Shown here one piece after another: positions 46,700-54,260 of a stretch of 64,000 bases of DNA; position 1 is the first letter of the stretch, and every line of letters starts with the position of its first letter. The notes under the pieces were generated by a model. The model searched no databases. It was not told where the DNA came from and saw only the letters and a list, made by a program, of their open reading frames with translations. This DNA is from an uncultured Eubacteriales bacterium (GTDB lineage Bacteria; Bacillota; Clostridia; Oscillospirales; Acutalibacteraceae). Location of the stretch: contig CAKSRC010000001.1 of NCBI GenBank assembly GCA_934486915.1, positions 40,734 through 104,733 of the forward strand, given 5' to 3'. A program made the position numbers and the translations under genes.

Positions 46700-47857
46700 A
46701 TGAAAAACAATTTTACTTATTTCATTCCTACAAGGATATTATTTGGAAAAGGCGAGCTTAATAATTTACACAAGCAGTGTTTGCCGGGCAAAAAAGCACT
46801 TATAGTTATAACAAGTGGTAAATCCATGAAGGCTAACGGTTACCTTGAAAGAGTAGAAGAGCAACTTTCAAAAGCGGGAGTAGAATATGCTTTGTTTAAT
46901 GAGGTTCTTCCTAACCCCGTGTTAAAAAATGTTATCGACGGCGCTCAAATGTGCAGGAAAGAAAATTGTGACTTTATTGTAGGCTTAGGCGGCGGGTCAA
47001 GTATCGATTGCGCAAAATCAATAGCAGTTATGGCTTCTAACCCTAAAGGAGATTATTGGGAGTATGTATTAGAAAAAGATTTTCCTAGAAATGATCCACT
47101 TCCGCTTGTAGCGATAACAACTACAGCGGGAACAGGAACTGAGGCTGATCCATGGACTGTTGTTACAAATGAGGAAACAAATGAAAAGATAGGCTATGGT
47201 TATGATAAAACTTATCCTGTTTTGTCTGTAGTGGACCCGGAACTTATGCTTACTGTCCCGGCAAAGTTAACAGCGTATCAAGGGTTTGACACACTATTTC
47301 ATGCAACTGAAAGTATTATAAATAAAAACGAAAATCCTATAGGAGAGATATTTGCATTAAAGGCTATAGAGCTTATGTCTAAATATTTACCAAGGGCAGT
47401 AAAAGACGGCTTTGATGAAGAGGCAAGAGAAAATTGCGCACTTGCCAATACCCTTGCAGGATTTGTTATGCTTTGTACTTCAGAACATAGCCTAGAGCAT
47501 GCAATGTCCGGCTATCATCCTGAGTTGCCTCATGGAGCGGGATTGATTATGATAAGTATTGCATATTACAAACATTTTGAGTCTATACACGCTTGTGATG
47601 ATGAATTGGTGAAAATGGCTAAAGCTATGGGTGTAGAAAATGCTAAGGAACCTGCTGACTTCATAAATGCACTTCATAAGCTTCAAGTTGCTTGTGGGGT
47701 TGATGACCTTAAAATGTCAGACTATGGAATAGAAAAATCTGAATTTAGGGCTCTTGCCAAAAATGCTATGACAGCTATGGGAGGGCTATTTGAAAGAGAT
47801 CCGGCTAGACTTAGTGAAGATGACTGTTTTTCAATATTTGAGAAGTCATATAAATAA
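46700..47857 (+). CDS. Iron-containing alcohol dehydrogenase
   Basis: Group III NAD(P)-dependent alcohol dehydrogenase, probably reducing an aldehyde to an alcohol in fermentation. The nucleotide motif GLGGGSSIDCAKS and TTAGTGTEAD are visible. Metal ligands are in DTLFHATES and EHSLEHAMSGYHPELPHGAGL (three histidines and an aspartate overall). Substrate cannot be fixed from sequence; butanol-type dehydrogenases are relatives. I start at ATG 46700 because GGAGG is just upstream; the ATG at 46685 overlaps that site. Length 385 residues. It follows leuS by 41 nt and is likely the last gene of the long run. Confidence 0.93.
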   Translation: MKNNFTYFIPTRILFGKGELNNLHKQCLPGKKALIVITSGKSMKANGYLERVEEQLSKAGVEYALFNEVLPNPVLKNVIDGAQMCRKENCDFIVGLGGGSSIDCAKSIAVMASNPKGDYWEYVLEKDFPRNDPLPLVAITTTAGTGTEADPWTVVTNEETNEKIGYGYDKTYPVLSVVDPELMLTVPAKLTAYQGFDTLFHATESIINKNENPIGEIFALKAIELMSKYLPRAVKDGFDEEARENCALANTLAGFVMLCTSEHSLEHAMSGYHPELPHGAGLIMISIAYYKHFESIHACDDELVKMAKAMGVENAKEPADFINALHKLQVACGVDDLKMSDYGIEKSEFRALAKNAMTAMGGLFERDPARLSEDDCFSIFEKSYK

Positions 47858-47887
47858 GATTTAATTATTAAAAGTTTATTTTAGAGG

Positions 47888-47916
47888 GTCGCAGGCGTTT
47901 TGTTTGCGACTTTCTA
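47888..47916 (+). terminator. Terminator after the alcohol dehydrogenase
   Basis: GTCGCAGGC (47888-47896) pairs with GTTTGCGAC (47902-47910) with two G-T wobbles and a 5-nt loop, followed by TTTCTAT. Confidence 0.65.
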
Positions 47917-48226
47917 TAGTAAAGAACAGCTTTTTATGGAATTAGGTTATTTAGTATTAATATAATTGATTTTTATCTATTGAAAGTAATATACTTACTT
48001 AGATGATAAAAAGTTGCATTATAGTAAACCTCAAATGCATTATTACAGTTCGACAAAAAATTGTTATTATATGGGTAAAACATTAGGAAATATACAGTCT
48101 TTTTCAAAATATCTTTATTATTGCGATTGTTTATAGTATAATATTAAAATGGCTATTTAATAGTTAAAAATAATAAATATAAAAATTAAGATAATAGTAT
48201 ACATAATATATGGAGGTTATTATTCT
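47917..48226 (+). other. AT-rich glmS upstream region without a glmS ribozyme
   Basis: About 310 nt without a gene. A TATAAT at about 48136-48141 may be the -10 of glmS, with a poor -35. The compact GC-rich core and the self-cleavage site expected for a glmS ribozyme are absent; the sequence is almost uniformly AT-rich. A GGAGG site lies about 12 nt before the glmS ATG. Confidence 0.6.
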
Positions 48227-50053
48227 ATGTGTGGAATAGTTGGTTATGTAGGCTATGATGAAGCGACACCTATGTTACTTCATGGCCTTGAAAAATTAGA
48301 ATATAGAGGATATGATTCTGCGGGAGTTGCCGTATACAGTGAAGGCAAATTAAAGGTTGTCAAGAAAAAGGGAAGACTTAAAAATTTAAGCGACATCCTA
48401 GACGGTGGCAAAAAACTTTTAGGAAAGACCGGAATAGGCCATACAAGATGGGCAACACACGGTAAACCGTCTGATATTAATTCTCATCCTCATATGAGTG
48501 ATTCAGGAAAATTTGCTGTAGTGCATAATGGAATCATAGAAAATTATTTAAGGCTTAGAAATGATTTAATACAAAAGGGCAAGAAATTTATTTCAGAAAC
48601 TGATACAGAAGTAGTTGCGCAATTAATAGATTATCTTTATGAAGGAAACTTTTTAGACGCTGTCATTAAAGCAACATCAATGCTTGAAGGCTCTTATGCC
48701 CTTGGGGTAGTGTGTTCTGATTTCCCGGAAGAGGTTATAGCAGTTAGAAAGGATAATCCTCTAATTATAGGCTATGGACCTAAGGAAAATTATATAGCCT
48801 CGGATATACCTGCAGTTTTATCAAGGACAAGGGATATTTGCAGATTGAATGACGGTGAATTTGCAGTTTTAACTAAGGATGAGGTTAAGATATATGATGC
48901 AAATAAGAATCCTATAGATAAAAAAATCACTCATATTGATTGGGATATATCATCAGCCGAAAAAGGCGGATATGATCACTTTATGCTAAAGGAAATTATG
49001 GAGCAACCTAAGGCTATAAGAGATACTATTCACCCTAGAATTAAGAATGGCAAGGTAGTATTAGACCAAATTAATCTTTCTAAAGAGGATTTGGAAAAAA
49101 TAAGTAAAATTTGTATTCTAGCTTGTGGCTCAGCTTATCATGTAGGTTGTGCGGCTAAGTATGTTTTAGAAAAACTTACAAGAAAGCCAGTCGAGATTGA
49201 TCTTGCTTCTGAGTTTAGATACCGTGACCCTATTATTGATGAAAGTGTTTTGGTTATCGTTATAAGCCAATCCGGAGAAACTGCAGATACTCTTGCAGCT
49301 TTGAGAGAGGCTAAAAAGCTTGGGGCTAGAATTCTATCTATAGTCAATGTGGTTGGAAGCTCTATTGCAAACGATTCTGACGATGTAATATATACATGGG
49401 CAGGACCTGAAATAGCTGTTGCAACTACTAAGGCATATAGTACTCAACTTACGGTTATTTATTTGATTGCTCTTTATATGGCAGAAAAACTAAATACTAT
49501 AACTCAAAGTGAATATGATTTATATATAGAAAGTCTCTTAAAATTGCCGGATCAAATAGAAGAAATTTTTGAAAATATTGATGATATAAAAACATTTGCT
49601 AAAAAATATTTTGAAATTGACGATGTTTTCTTTATTGGACGTAATGTTGACTATGCATTAGCTCTTGAAGGATCTTTAAAATTAAAGGAAATATCCTATA
49701 TACATTCAGAAGCTTATGCTGCAGGCGAATTAAAACATGGAACTATCTCTCTTATAGAGGATGGAACTTTGGTCGTAACTCTTGCAAACTATGATAAGCT
49801 TTTCGATAAAATAGTAAGTAATGTTAAGGAGGTTAAGTCGAGAGGTGCAGAAGTATTTTCAATCACGACTCGTGACCATAAAGATATTGAACAGGTTTCA
49901 GATGCTCAATTCTATATTCCAAAGACTTGCGACATAATGTCACCTTCGCTAGCAGTTATACCTCTTCAACTATTTTCATATTATATTGCTCTTAATAAGG
50001 GTTGTGATATTGATAAGCCAAGAAACCTAGCAAAATCCGTAACAGTTGAATAA
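48227..50053 (+). CDS. glmS: Glutamine-fructose-6-phosphate aminotransferase (isomerising)
   Basis: First committed step to UDP-GlcNAc. The N-terminal Ntn amidotransferase domain starts with the catalytic cysteine in MCGIVGYVG, followed by YRGYDSAGVAV and HTRWATHGKPS. Two SIS domains follow: ACGSAYHVG and SQSGETADTLAALREAK in the first, and GRNVDYALALEGSLKLKEIS in the second. The C-terminal end NLAKSVTVE is characteristic. Length 608 residues. Monocistronic, with a terminator after it. Confidence 0.98.
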   Translation: MCGIVGYVGYDEATPMLLHGLEKLEYRGYDSAGVAVYSEGKLKVVKKKGRLKNLSDILDGGKKLLGKTGIGHTRWATHGKPSDINSHPHMSDSGKFAVVHNGIIENYLRLRNDLIQKGKKFISETDTEVVAQLIDYLYEGNFLDAVIKATSMLEGSYALGVVCSDFPEEVIAVRKDNPLIIGYGPKENYIASDIPAVLSRTRDICRLNDGEFAVLTKDEVKIYDANKNPIDKKITHIDWDISSAEKGGYDHFMLKEIMEQPKAIRDTIHPRIKNGKVVLDQINLSKEDLEKISKICILACGSAYHVGCAAKYVLEKLTRKPVEIDLASEFRYRDPIIDESVLVIVISQSGETADTLAALREAKKLGARILSIVNVVGSSIANDSDDVIYTWAGPEIAVATTKAYSTQLTVIYLIALYMAEKLNTITQSEYDLYIESLLKLPDQIEEIFENIDDIKTFAKKYFEIDDVFFIGRNVDYALALEGSLKLKEISYIHSEAYAAGELKHGTISLIEDGTLVVTLANYDKLFDKIVSNVKEVKSRGAEVFSITTRDHKDIEQVSDAQFYIPKTCDIMSPSLAVIPLQLFSYYIALNKGCDIDKPRNLAKSVTVE

Positions 50054-50071
50054 TATTTTTAGTATATAAAT

Positions 50072-50103
50072 AAAAAGCTCGTCGTTTCGATCGAGCTTTT
50101 TTC
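50072..50103 (+). terminator. Terminator of glmS
   Basis: AAAAAGCTCG (50072-50081) and its complement (50092-50101), with an inner TCG/CGA pairing, then TTT. Confidence 0.9.
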
Positions 50104-50224
50104 TTATGCTAATATAAGCTTATAACTTTACTAATAATAAATTAATGGTTACATCTTGTTTGGAACCTTAGTTTATGTTATGTTGTTATATATAAATTTT
50201 ATTTAAATTTTAGAGGAGATAAAA

Positions 50225-51421
50225 ATGCACATCACTGCTATAGTTTGCGAATATAATCCAATGCATAACGGACATGTATATCATATAGAACAAACAAGGA
50301 AATTAGGATCAACTCATATAGTAGCTATTATGAGCAGCAACTTTGTACAAAGGGGAGAGCCGGCTATTATTTCTAAGGAGGCTCGCACAAAAATGGCTCT
50401 TAGTTGTGGAGTGGATTTAGTTTTAGAGCTTCCAAGCGTATGGTCAATGTCGACAGCGGAGCGGTTTGCATATTCATCCATTTATATATTAGATAAGTTA
50501 AGTGTAATAGATTCGCTTAGCTTTGGCAGCGAAAAAGGTAACATCAATAATCTAGTTGAAATAGCTAATTTTCTTAATTTAGATTCCTGTTTAGATAAGA
50601 TTAAGGATGTTATGAAATCGGGTGTTAGTTTTGCAAGTTCAAGAGAAATGGTAATAAAAGAAGTTATGGGAGAAAAATATTCAACATTAATTTCAAAGCC
50701 CAATAATATTTTGGCAATAGAATATATAAAGGCATTAAAAAAACTTGAATCAAACATTAAACCAATGGCAATTAAGCGTCAAGGTGCAGAACATGACAGT
50801 GATTTAGAGATTAATTCATTTTTGTCTGCTAAGCAAATACGGAAATATATAAATGATAACAATTATAATTTGGAAAGATTTTTGCCTAAAGATGTTTTAG
50901 AGATAATTAGTCATGAAGTTTGCAATGGAAAAGCACCGTCTTCTATATATAATTTAGAAAGAACTATACTATACAAACTAAGGTCGACTTCTAAGAATGA
51001 GATTAGAAATATTTTTGATGTAAGTGAGGGTCTTGAAAATAGGATTTTAAGTGCCGCGGCCAAATCTACATCATTGGATGAGTTATACGAAAACATAAAA
51101 TCCAAAAGATATTCGTTATCAAGAATTAGAAGGGTAATAATGTCATCGCTTTTAGGGATTAATAAACAATTAGTGAATTTAAAACCTCAATACGTAAGAG
51201 CTTTAGGATTCAATTCAAAAGGGCTCGAAATTCTAAAGTTAGCCAAGGGTAAAAGTAAAATACCTATAGTTACAAAGGTTTCTGATATAAAGTCGCTCAA
51301 TAAAGATGCAAATTTAGTTTTTAGAAATGAAATGTTGGCAGGTGATATATATAACCTTACATTGCCAAGGGTTTTCCCATGTTCATATGAGACTACGAGA
51401 AAAATTATAAAATTTGATTAA
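50225..51421 (+). CDS. tmcAL: tRNA(Met) cytidine acetate ligase TmcAL
   Basis: Makes N4-acetylcytidine at the wobble base of elongator tRNA-Met from acetate and ATP. The nucleotidyltransferase-like N terminus has CEYNPMHNGHVYHI with HNGH (about residues 17-20), then MSSNFVQRGEPAIISKEARTKMAL and LVLELPSVWSMSTAERFA, all typical of the TmcAL/YlbM family. Length 398 residues. Its last 17 nt overlap the convergent pncC gene, with no terminator between them. Confidence 0.95.
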   Translation: MHITAIVCEYNPMHNGHVYHIEQTRKLGSTHIVAIMSSNFVQRGEPAIISKEARTKMALSCGVDLVLELPSVWSMSTAERFAYSSIYILDKLSVIDSLSFGSEKGNINNLVEIANFLNLDSCLDKIKDVMKSGVSFASSREMVIKEVMGEKYSTLISKPNNILAIEYIKALKKLESNIKPMAIKRQGAEHDSDLEINSFLSAKQIRKYINDNNYNLERFLPKDVLEIISHEVCNGKAPSSIYNLERTILYKLRSTSKNEIRNIFDVSEGLENRILSAAAKSTSLDELYENIKSKRYSLSRIRRVIMSSLLGINKQLVNLKPQYVRALGFNSKGLEILKLAKGKSKIPIVTKVSDIKSLNKDANLVFRNEMLAGDIYNLTLPRVFPCSYETTRKIIKFD

Positions 51422-51890
51422 GCATATCAATTGCAGAGTTTGCTAAGTAAACCTTATTTTCATCCCTGCTTTTAAAGACGGCAGCTAATTTTTGGGTATA
51501 GAATTTATCATTTATTTTATCGTATAAACTTATGTATACAATATTATTTTCTCCAAAAGGATTGTTAGGGTCTTGAGCATTTAATTTGCCGGTAATACCG
51601 ATACCGTAATCGGAATTTGTAAACAAGGCAATTTTATAACTCATTTCCTTTGCAACTTCCGTACTATATACGGTGTACTTTTCTATAAGTTCGCTGCTAA
51701 CCCCAAACTTTATTTTATATTCATTTGAATAAGTGACGGCGCCAAAATTAAAGACTAAGGATGAACCCTCTATAGATGTGATAAGGTTTGCGACTTCCCC
51801 GCCCGTACACGATTCCATTGTAGACACGGTTCTTTTTGTGTTTGTTAATTTTTCTACTACTAATTTTGGTATAGATTCATTTTCTTGCAT
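51405..51890 (-). CDS. pncC: Nicotinamide-nucleotide amidohydrolase (CinA C-terminal domain, PncC)
   Basis: Stand-alone CinA-type deamidase that recycles nicotinamide mononucleotide to nicotinate mononucleotide, feeding NadD-type chemistry. The family motif STMESCTGGEVANLIT carries the catalytic serine (near residue 22-27), FGAVTYSN follows, and GIGITGKLN is the second motif, here with K-L-N where the family often has G-P-A-G, so the second loop is divergent. Length 161 residues. Start overlaps the hydrolase stop by one base, indicating coupling. Confidence 0.85.
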   Translation of the reverse strand: MQENESIPKLVVEKLTNTKRTVSTMESCTGGEVANLITSIEGSSLVFNFGAVTYSNEYKIKFGVSSELIEKYTVYSTEVAKEMSYKIALFTNSDYGIGITGKLNAQDPNNPFGENNIVYISLYDKINDKFYTQKLAAVFKSRDENKVYLANSAIDMLNQIL

Positions 51891-52807
51891 TAATGATTAA
51901 CACCCTTTTCGAGATAGTTTAGAATATCTTGGTACACGATGTCTTTGCCTTTTTCATTTATAAGTTCATGGCGCATATTATCGTATAGTTTACTTTCTAT
52001 GTTAGAATATCCTATTTCCTTTAAGAAATCTTTGGTTTTATAGAATGCATGCTCTGTCATGATAACAGGGTCATCTTTGCCTGCTATCATTAAAATTGGC
52101 ATATTTAAATTTTCCTTATTCCAATTTTCTTTTGAGTATACATCTATAAGCATTGTGAATAGGCATTTAAATCCGTTTAAAGTGAATGTAAATCCACAAT
52201 TTTCATCTTTATTGTAGGCATCTACTACATTCTCATCTGAACATATCCAACTGTTTTCTACTTTGAAGTTCTTGTTATATGCACCTAGAACTAGGTTGTT
52301 GACAAGCTCACATCTATATTTTTGTCCATGAAAAAGCCTTATAGCGTCACATAACTTCAAGCCCAATTTGGCCGAGTTGTTTTCAGTTGGGACACCACAA
52401 AGTATTAACTTATCTATGTCGCCGTATTGCTTTATATATTCACGAGCGACTATTGATCCCATACTATGTCCCAACAAGGTTATAGGTAAATTGGGGTATA
52501 ACTCTTTTACATAGTTTCTTATTTGGTGAATGTCCTTGACGATACCTATATGTCCGTTTTTATAGAAATACCCCAAATCTTGTGGCGATAATACGCTTTC
52601 GCCATGGCCTCGATGGTCATTTATTATTATTATATAACCATGTTTTGCAAGGAACTTCATAAATCCAATATAGCGTCGTCTATGTTCTGACATACCATGA
52701 GATATTTGCACTATTCCCTTGGCTTTATCTTTAGGAGAAATTAGTGTTACTCCAAGATTTAGACCGTCGAAATCTGATTTTATTTTAAAGTCTTTAATAT
52801 CGTACAT
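51890..52807 (-). CDS. Alpha/beta hydrolase, monoacylglycerol lipase/lysophospholipase type
   Basis: Serine hydrolase of the Hydrolase_4 group. HGMSEHRRRY is the oxyanion region, NDHRGHGES follows, the nucleophile is in LLGHSMGS, the acid in AGKDDPV and the histidine in NMRHELINE. Length 305 residues. No signal peptide or TM helix, so it is cytoplasmic. GGAGG precedes the ATG. It is cotranscribed with pncC. The acyl substrate is uncertain. Confidence 0.9.
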   Translation of the reverse strand: MYDIKDFKIKSDFDGLNLGVTLISPKDKAKGIVQISHGMSEHRRRYIGFMKFLAKHGYIIIINDHRGHGESVLSPQDLGYFYKNGHIGIVKDIHQIRNYVKELYPNLPITLLGHSMGSIVAREYIKQYGDIDKLILCGVPTENNSAKLGLKLCDAIRLFHGQKYRCELVNNLVLGAYNKNFKVENSWICSDENVVDAYNKDENCGFTFTLNGFKCLFTMLIDVYSKENWNKENLNMPILMIAGKDDPVIMTEHAFYKTKDFLKEIGYSNIESKLYDNMRHELINEKGKDIVYQDILNYLEKGVNH

Positions 52808-53058
52808 TGAGAAAATACCTCCAAGTTAAAACTTATAGATATATTATAATTCAAAAATTTAAAGTATGCTAGAAAAAGTGAGAGGAAATTTTGGTAAGGG
52901 TGTTTTATAAATTTATGATAACATAGATATTGTTTTGAATTAAAGAATTAGAGCTGTATAATTATTATGGGTGAGGGTATTAATAAAAATAATAGGTAAA
53001 GTAGGTTTTATAAAACCATTTACTGATTATAGAAAATGTAAGTTACTAAAATGATTTG

Positions 53059-53595
53059 TTATAGTGACATCCCATAACTTCCTTTGGCGTAATCTAAAAA
53101 CAAATTGATTTTTGGAGGGACAAAACTAAAAGTCAAATACATAGATAAAAATAATACGAGCATTAGAAGTGAAATAACGAATAACTCTTCCAAATGATAC
53201 TTGGAAGTAGCCAGTTTATACGATACCACATATGCGATAAATATAAATATAAGGCTAACTGCAATATCTAATATAAAACTATGATTGCCAATAAGTCCTA
53301 GGTATATAGAAAGAGAAAGTATTACACCTATTACAAGACTATATAGGCCTATTATTTTAGAAACGACAAACTTTTTAAACGGAAGTCGTATTATGCAAAG
53401 TTCTATAAATGACCATATAATATAGGGCATTGAAAATGACTTTGCGTGCTCCCAAATACTTTGGTTTACCGACCCAAAAACTATTGCCCAAATTGACCTA
53501 TTAGATATGCTAATACTGTAATGTAGAAAAATTCCAAGAATAAATGTAACGATTATTCCAGTTATTTCAAGTTTTAGCCATAATTTTAATTTCAT
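53059..53595 (-). CDS. DUF6512-like membrane protein
   Basis: A 178-residue integral membrane protein with about five or six hydrophobic helices. FGSVNQSIWEHAKSFSMPYIIWS and the C-terminal FVPPKINLFLDYAKGSYG match the pattern I associate with the DUF6512 family of unknown function in Clostridia. I start at ATG 53595, 8 nt after GGAG; an upstream ATG at 53616 lies before that site. It is preceded by a small tail-anchored protein gene on the same strand. Confidence 0.72.
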   Translation of the reverse strand: MKLKLWLKLEITGIIVTFILGIFLHYSISISNRSIWAIVFGSVNQSIWEHAKSFSMPYIIWSFIELCIIRLPFKKFVVSKIIGLYSLVIGVILSLSIYLGLIGNHSFILDIAVSLIFIFIAYVVSYKLATSKYHLEELFVISLLMLVLFLSMYLTFSFVPPKINLFLDYAKGSYGMSL

Positions 53596-53607
53596 TTTTC
53601 TCTCTCC

Positions 53608-53638
53608 TTTAACCATATCATTAATTTATATGGTTAAA
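53608..53638. repeat. 11-bp perfect inverted repeat before the DUF6512-like gene
   Basis: TTTAACCATAT (53608-53618) and its exact complement (53628-53638) with a 9-nt loop, directly upstream of the ribosome site and 16 nt after the stop of the preceding gene. No T-run follows on the minus strand. Confidence 0.6.
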
Positions 53639-53653
53639 AACGGGAGAGAATTC

Positions 53654-53917
53654 TTATACTAAGTAATAAAATAGTGCAGTTATGAGTGAGCCTGTAATTG
53701 CGGCTGTGCCAAATTTTAAGACACTTATTGCAAAGTTATGCTTGTTCTTAATAGATGATGGGGCATTAATATCCTTTAATATTTTCTTTGCCTCTTTTTC
53801 AAGAAATACTTCATTTGATTGAGAGTATTCGGGTTTAACTATAAGTAAAGCTTTTTCATAGTATTTATTTCCTGTTTGAGTTAATTCTATAACATGATGA
53901 TTTATTCCTTTTACCAT
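53654..53917 (-). CDS. Small tail-anchored protein, function unknown
   Basis: An 87-residue protein. It begins MVKGINHHVIELTQTGNKYYEKALLIVKPEY, a pattern I recall from uncharacterised Clostridia proteins, then a lysine-rich helical middle part and one C-terminal hydrophobic helix (about 64-86). AGGGGAATCA precedes the ATG. It is followed by the DUF6512-like gene after a hairpin. Function is not inferred. Confidence 0.68.
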   Translation of the reverse strand: MVKGINHHVIELTQTGNKYYEKALLIVKPEYSQSNEVFLEKEAKKILKDINAPSSIKNKHNFAISVLKFGTAAITGSLITALFYYLV

Positions 53918-54085
53918 AATTGATTCCCCTTTTTTTAGATAAAAGTATTTTTATCACAATTTTAATTCAATATACAAATCTCATTATTAAAAATTATGGT
54001 TAAAATTAAATTAACAATGATAAATATATATTATGTTTAATGTGGGATATTTTTTATATTATGTATGATTTTGGTTATAATTTAC

Positions 54086-54114
54086 TTGACAGTAATGAAA
54101 ACTAATTATACAAT
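54086..54114 (+). promoter_or_regulatory. Consensus sigma-A promoter of the RNase J gene
   Basis: TTGACA (54086-54091), exactly 17 nt, TACAAT (54109-54114). The leader would be about 140 nt. The remaining part of the 53918-54260 gap is AT-rich without a gene. Confidence 0.8.
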
Positions 54115-54139
54115 ATAATAGTATTAATATGTTCGGACC

Positions 54140-54220
54140 AAAGTTTATATAAAAATATAAACTTTTAATATTAAGCTTAGAAAAAATCTGTTCGTATCGT
54201 TTGGAACAGGCTTATTTTTA
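54140..54220 (+). promoter_or_regulatory. Structured leader with two hairpins before the RNase J gene
   Basis: AAAGTTTATAT (54140-54150) and its exact complement (54155-54165) form an 11-bp stem with an AAAA loop and a T-containing tail. TCTGTTC (54187-54193) pairs with GAACAGG (54204-54210, one wobble), followed by CTTATTTTT, which is terminator-like. Together they could attenuate or stabilise the mRNA. Confidence 0.5.
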
Positions 54221-54260
54221 AATATATTAGAATACTAAAAAATAAAATGGAGGTTGCGTT

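Noticed and set aside
53004..53017. Palindrome GGTTTTATAAAACC downstream of the DUF6512-like gene
   Set aside because: Loop-less, short and AT-rich; may occur by chance.
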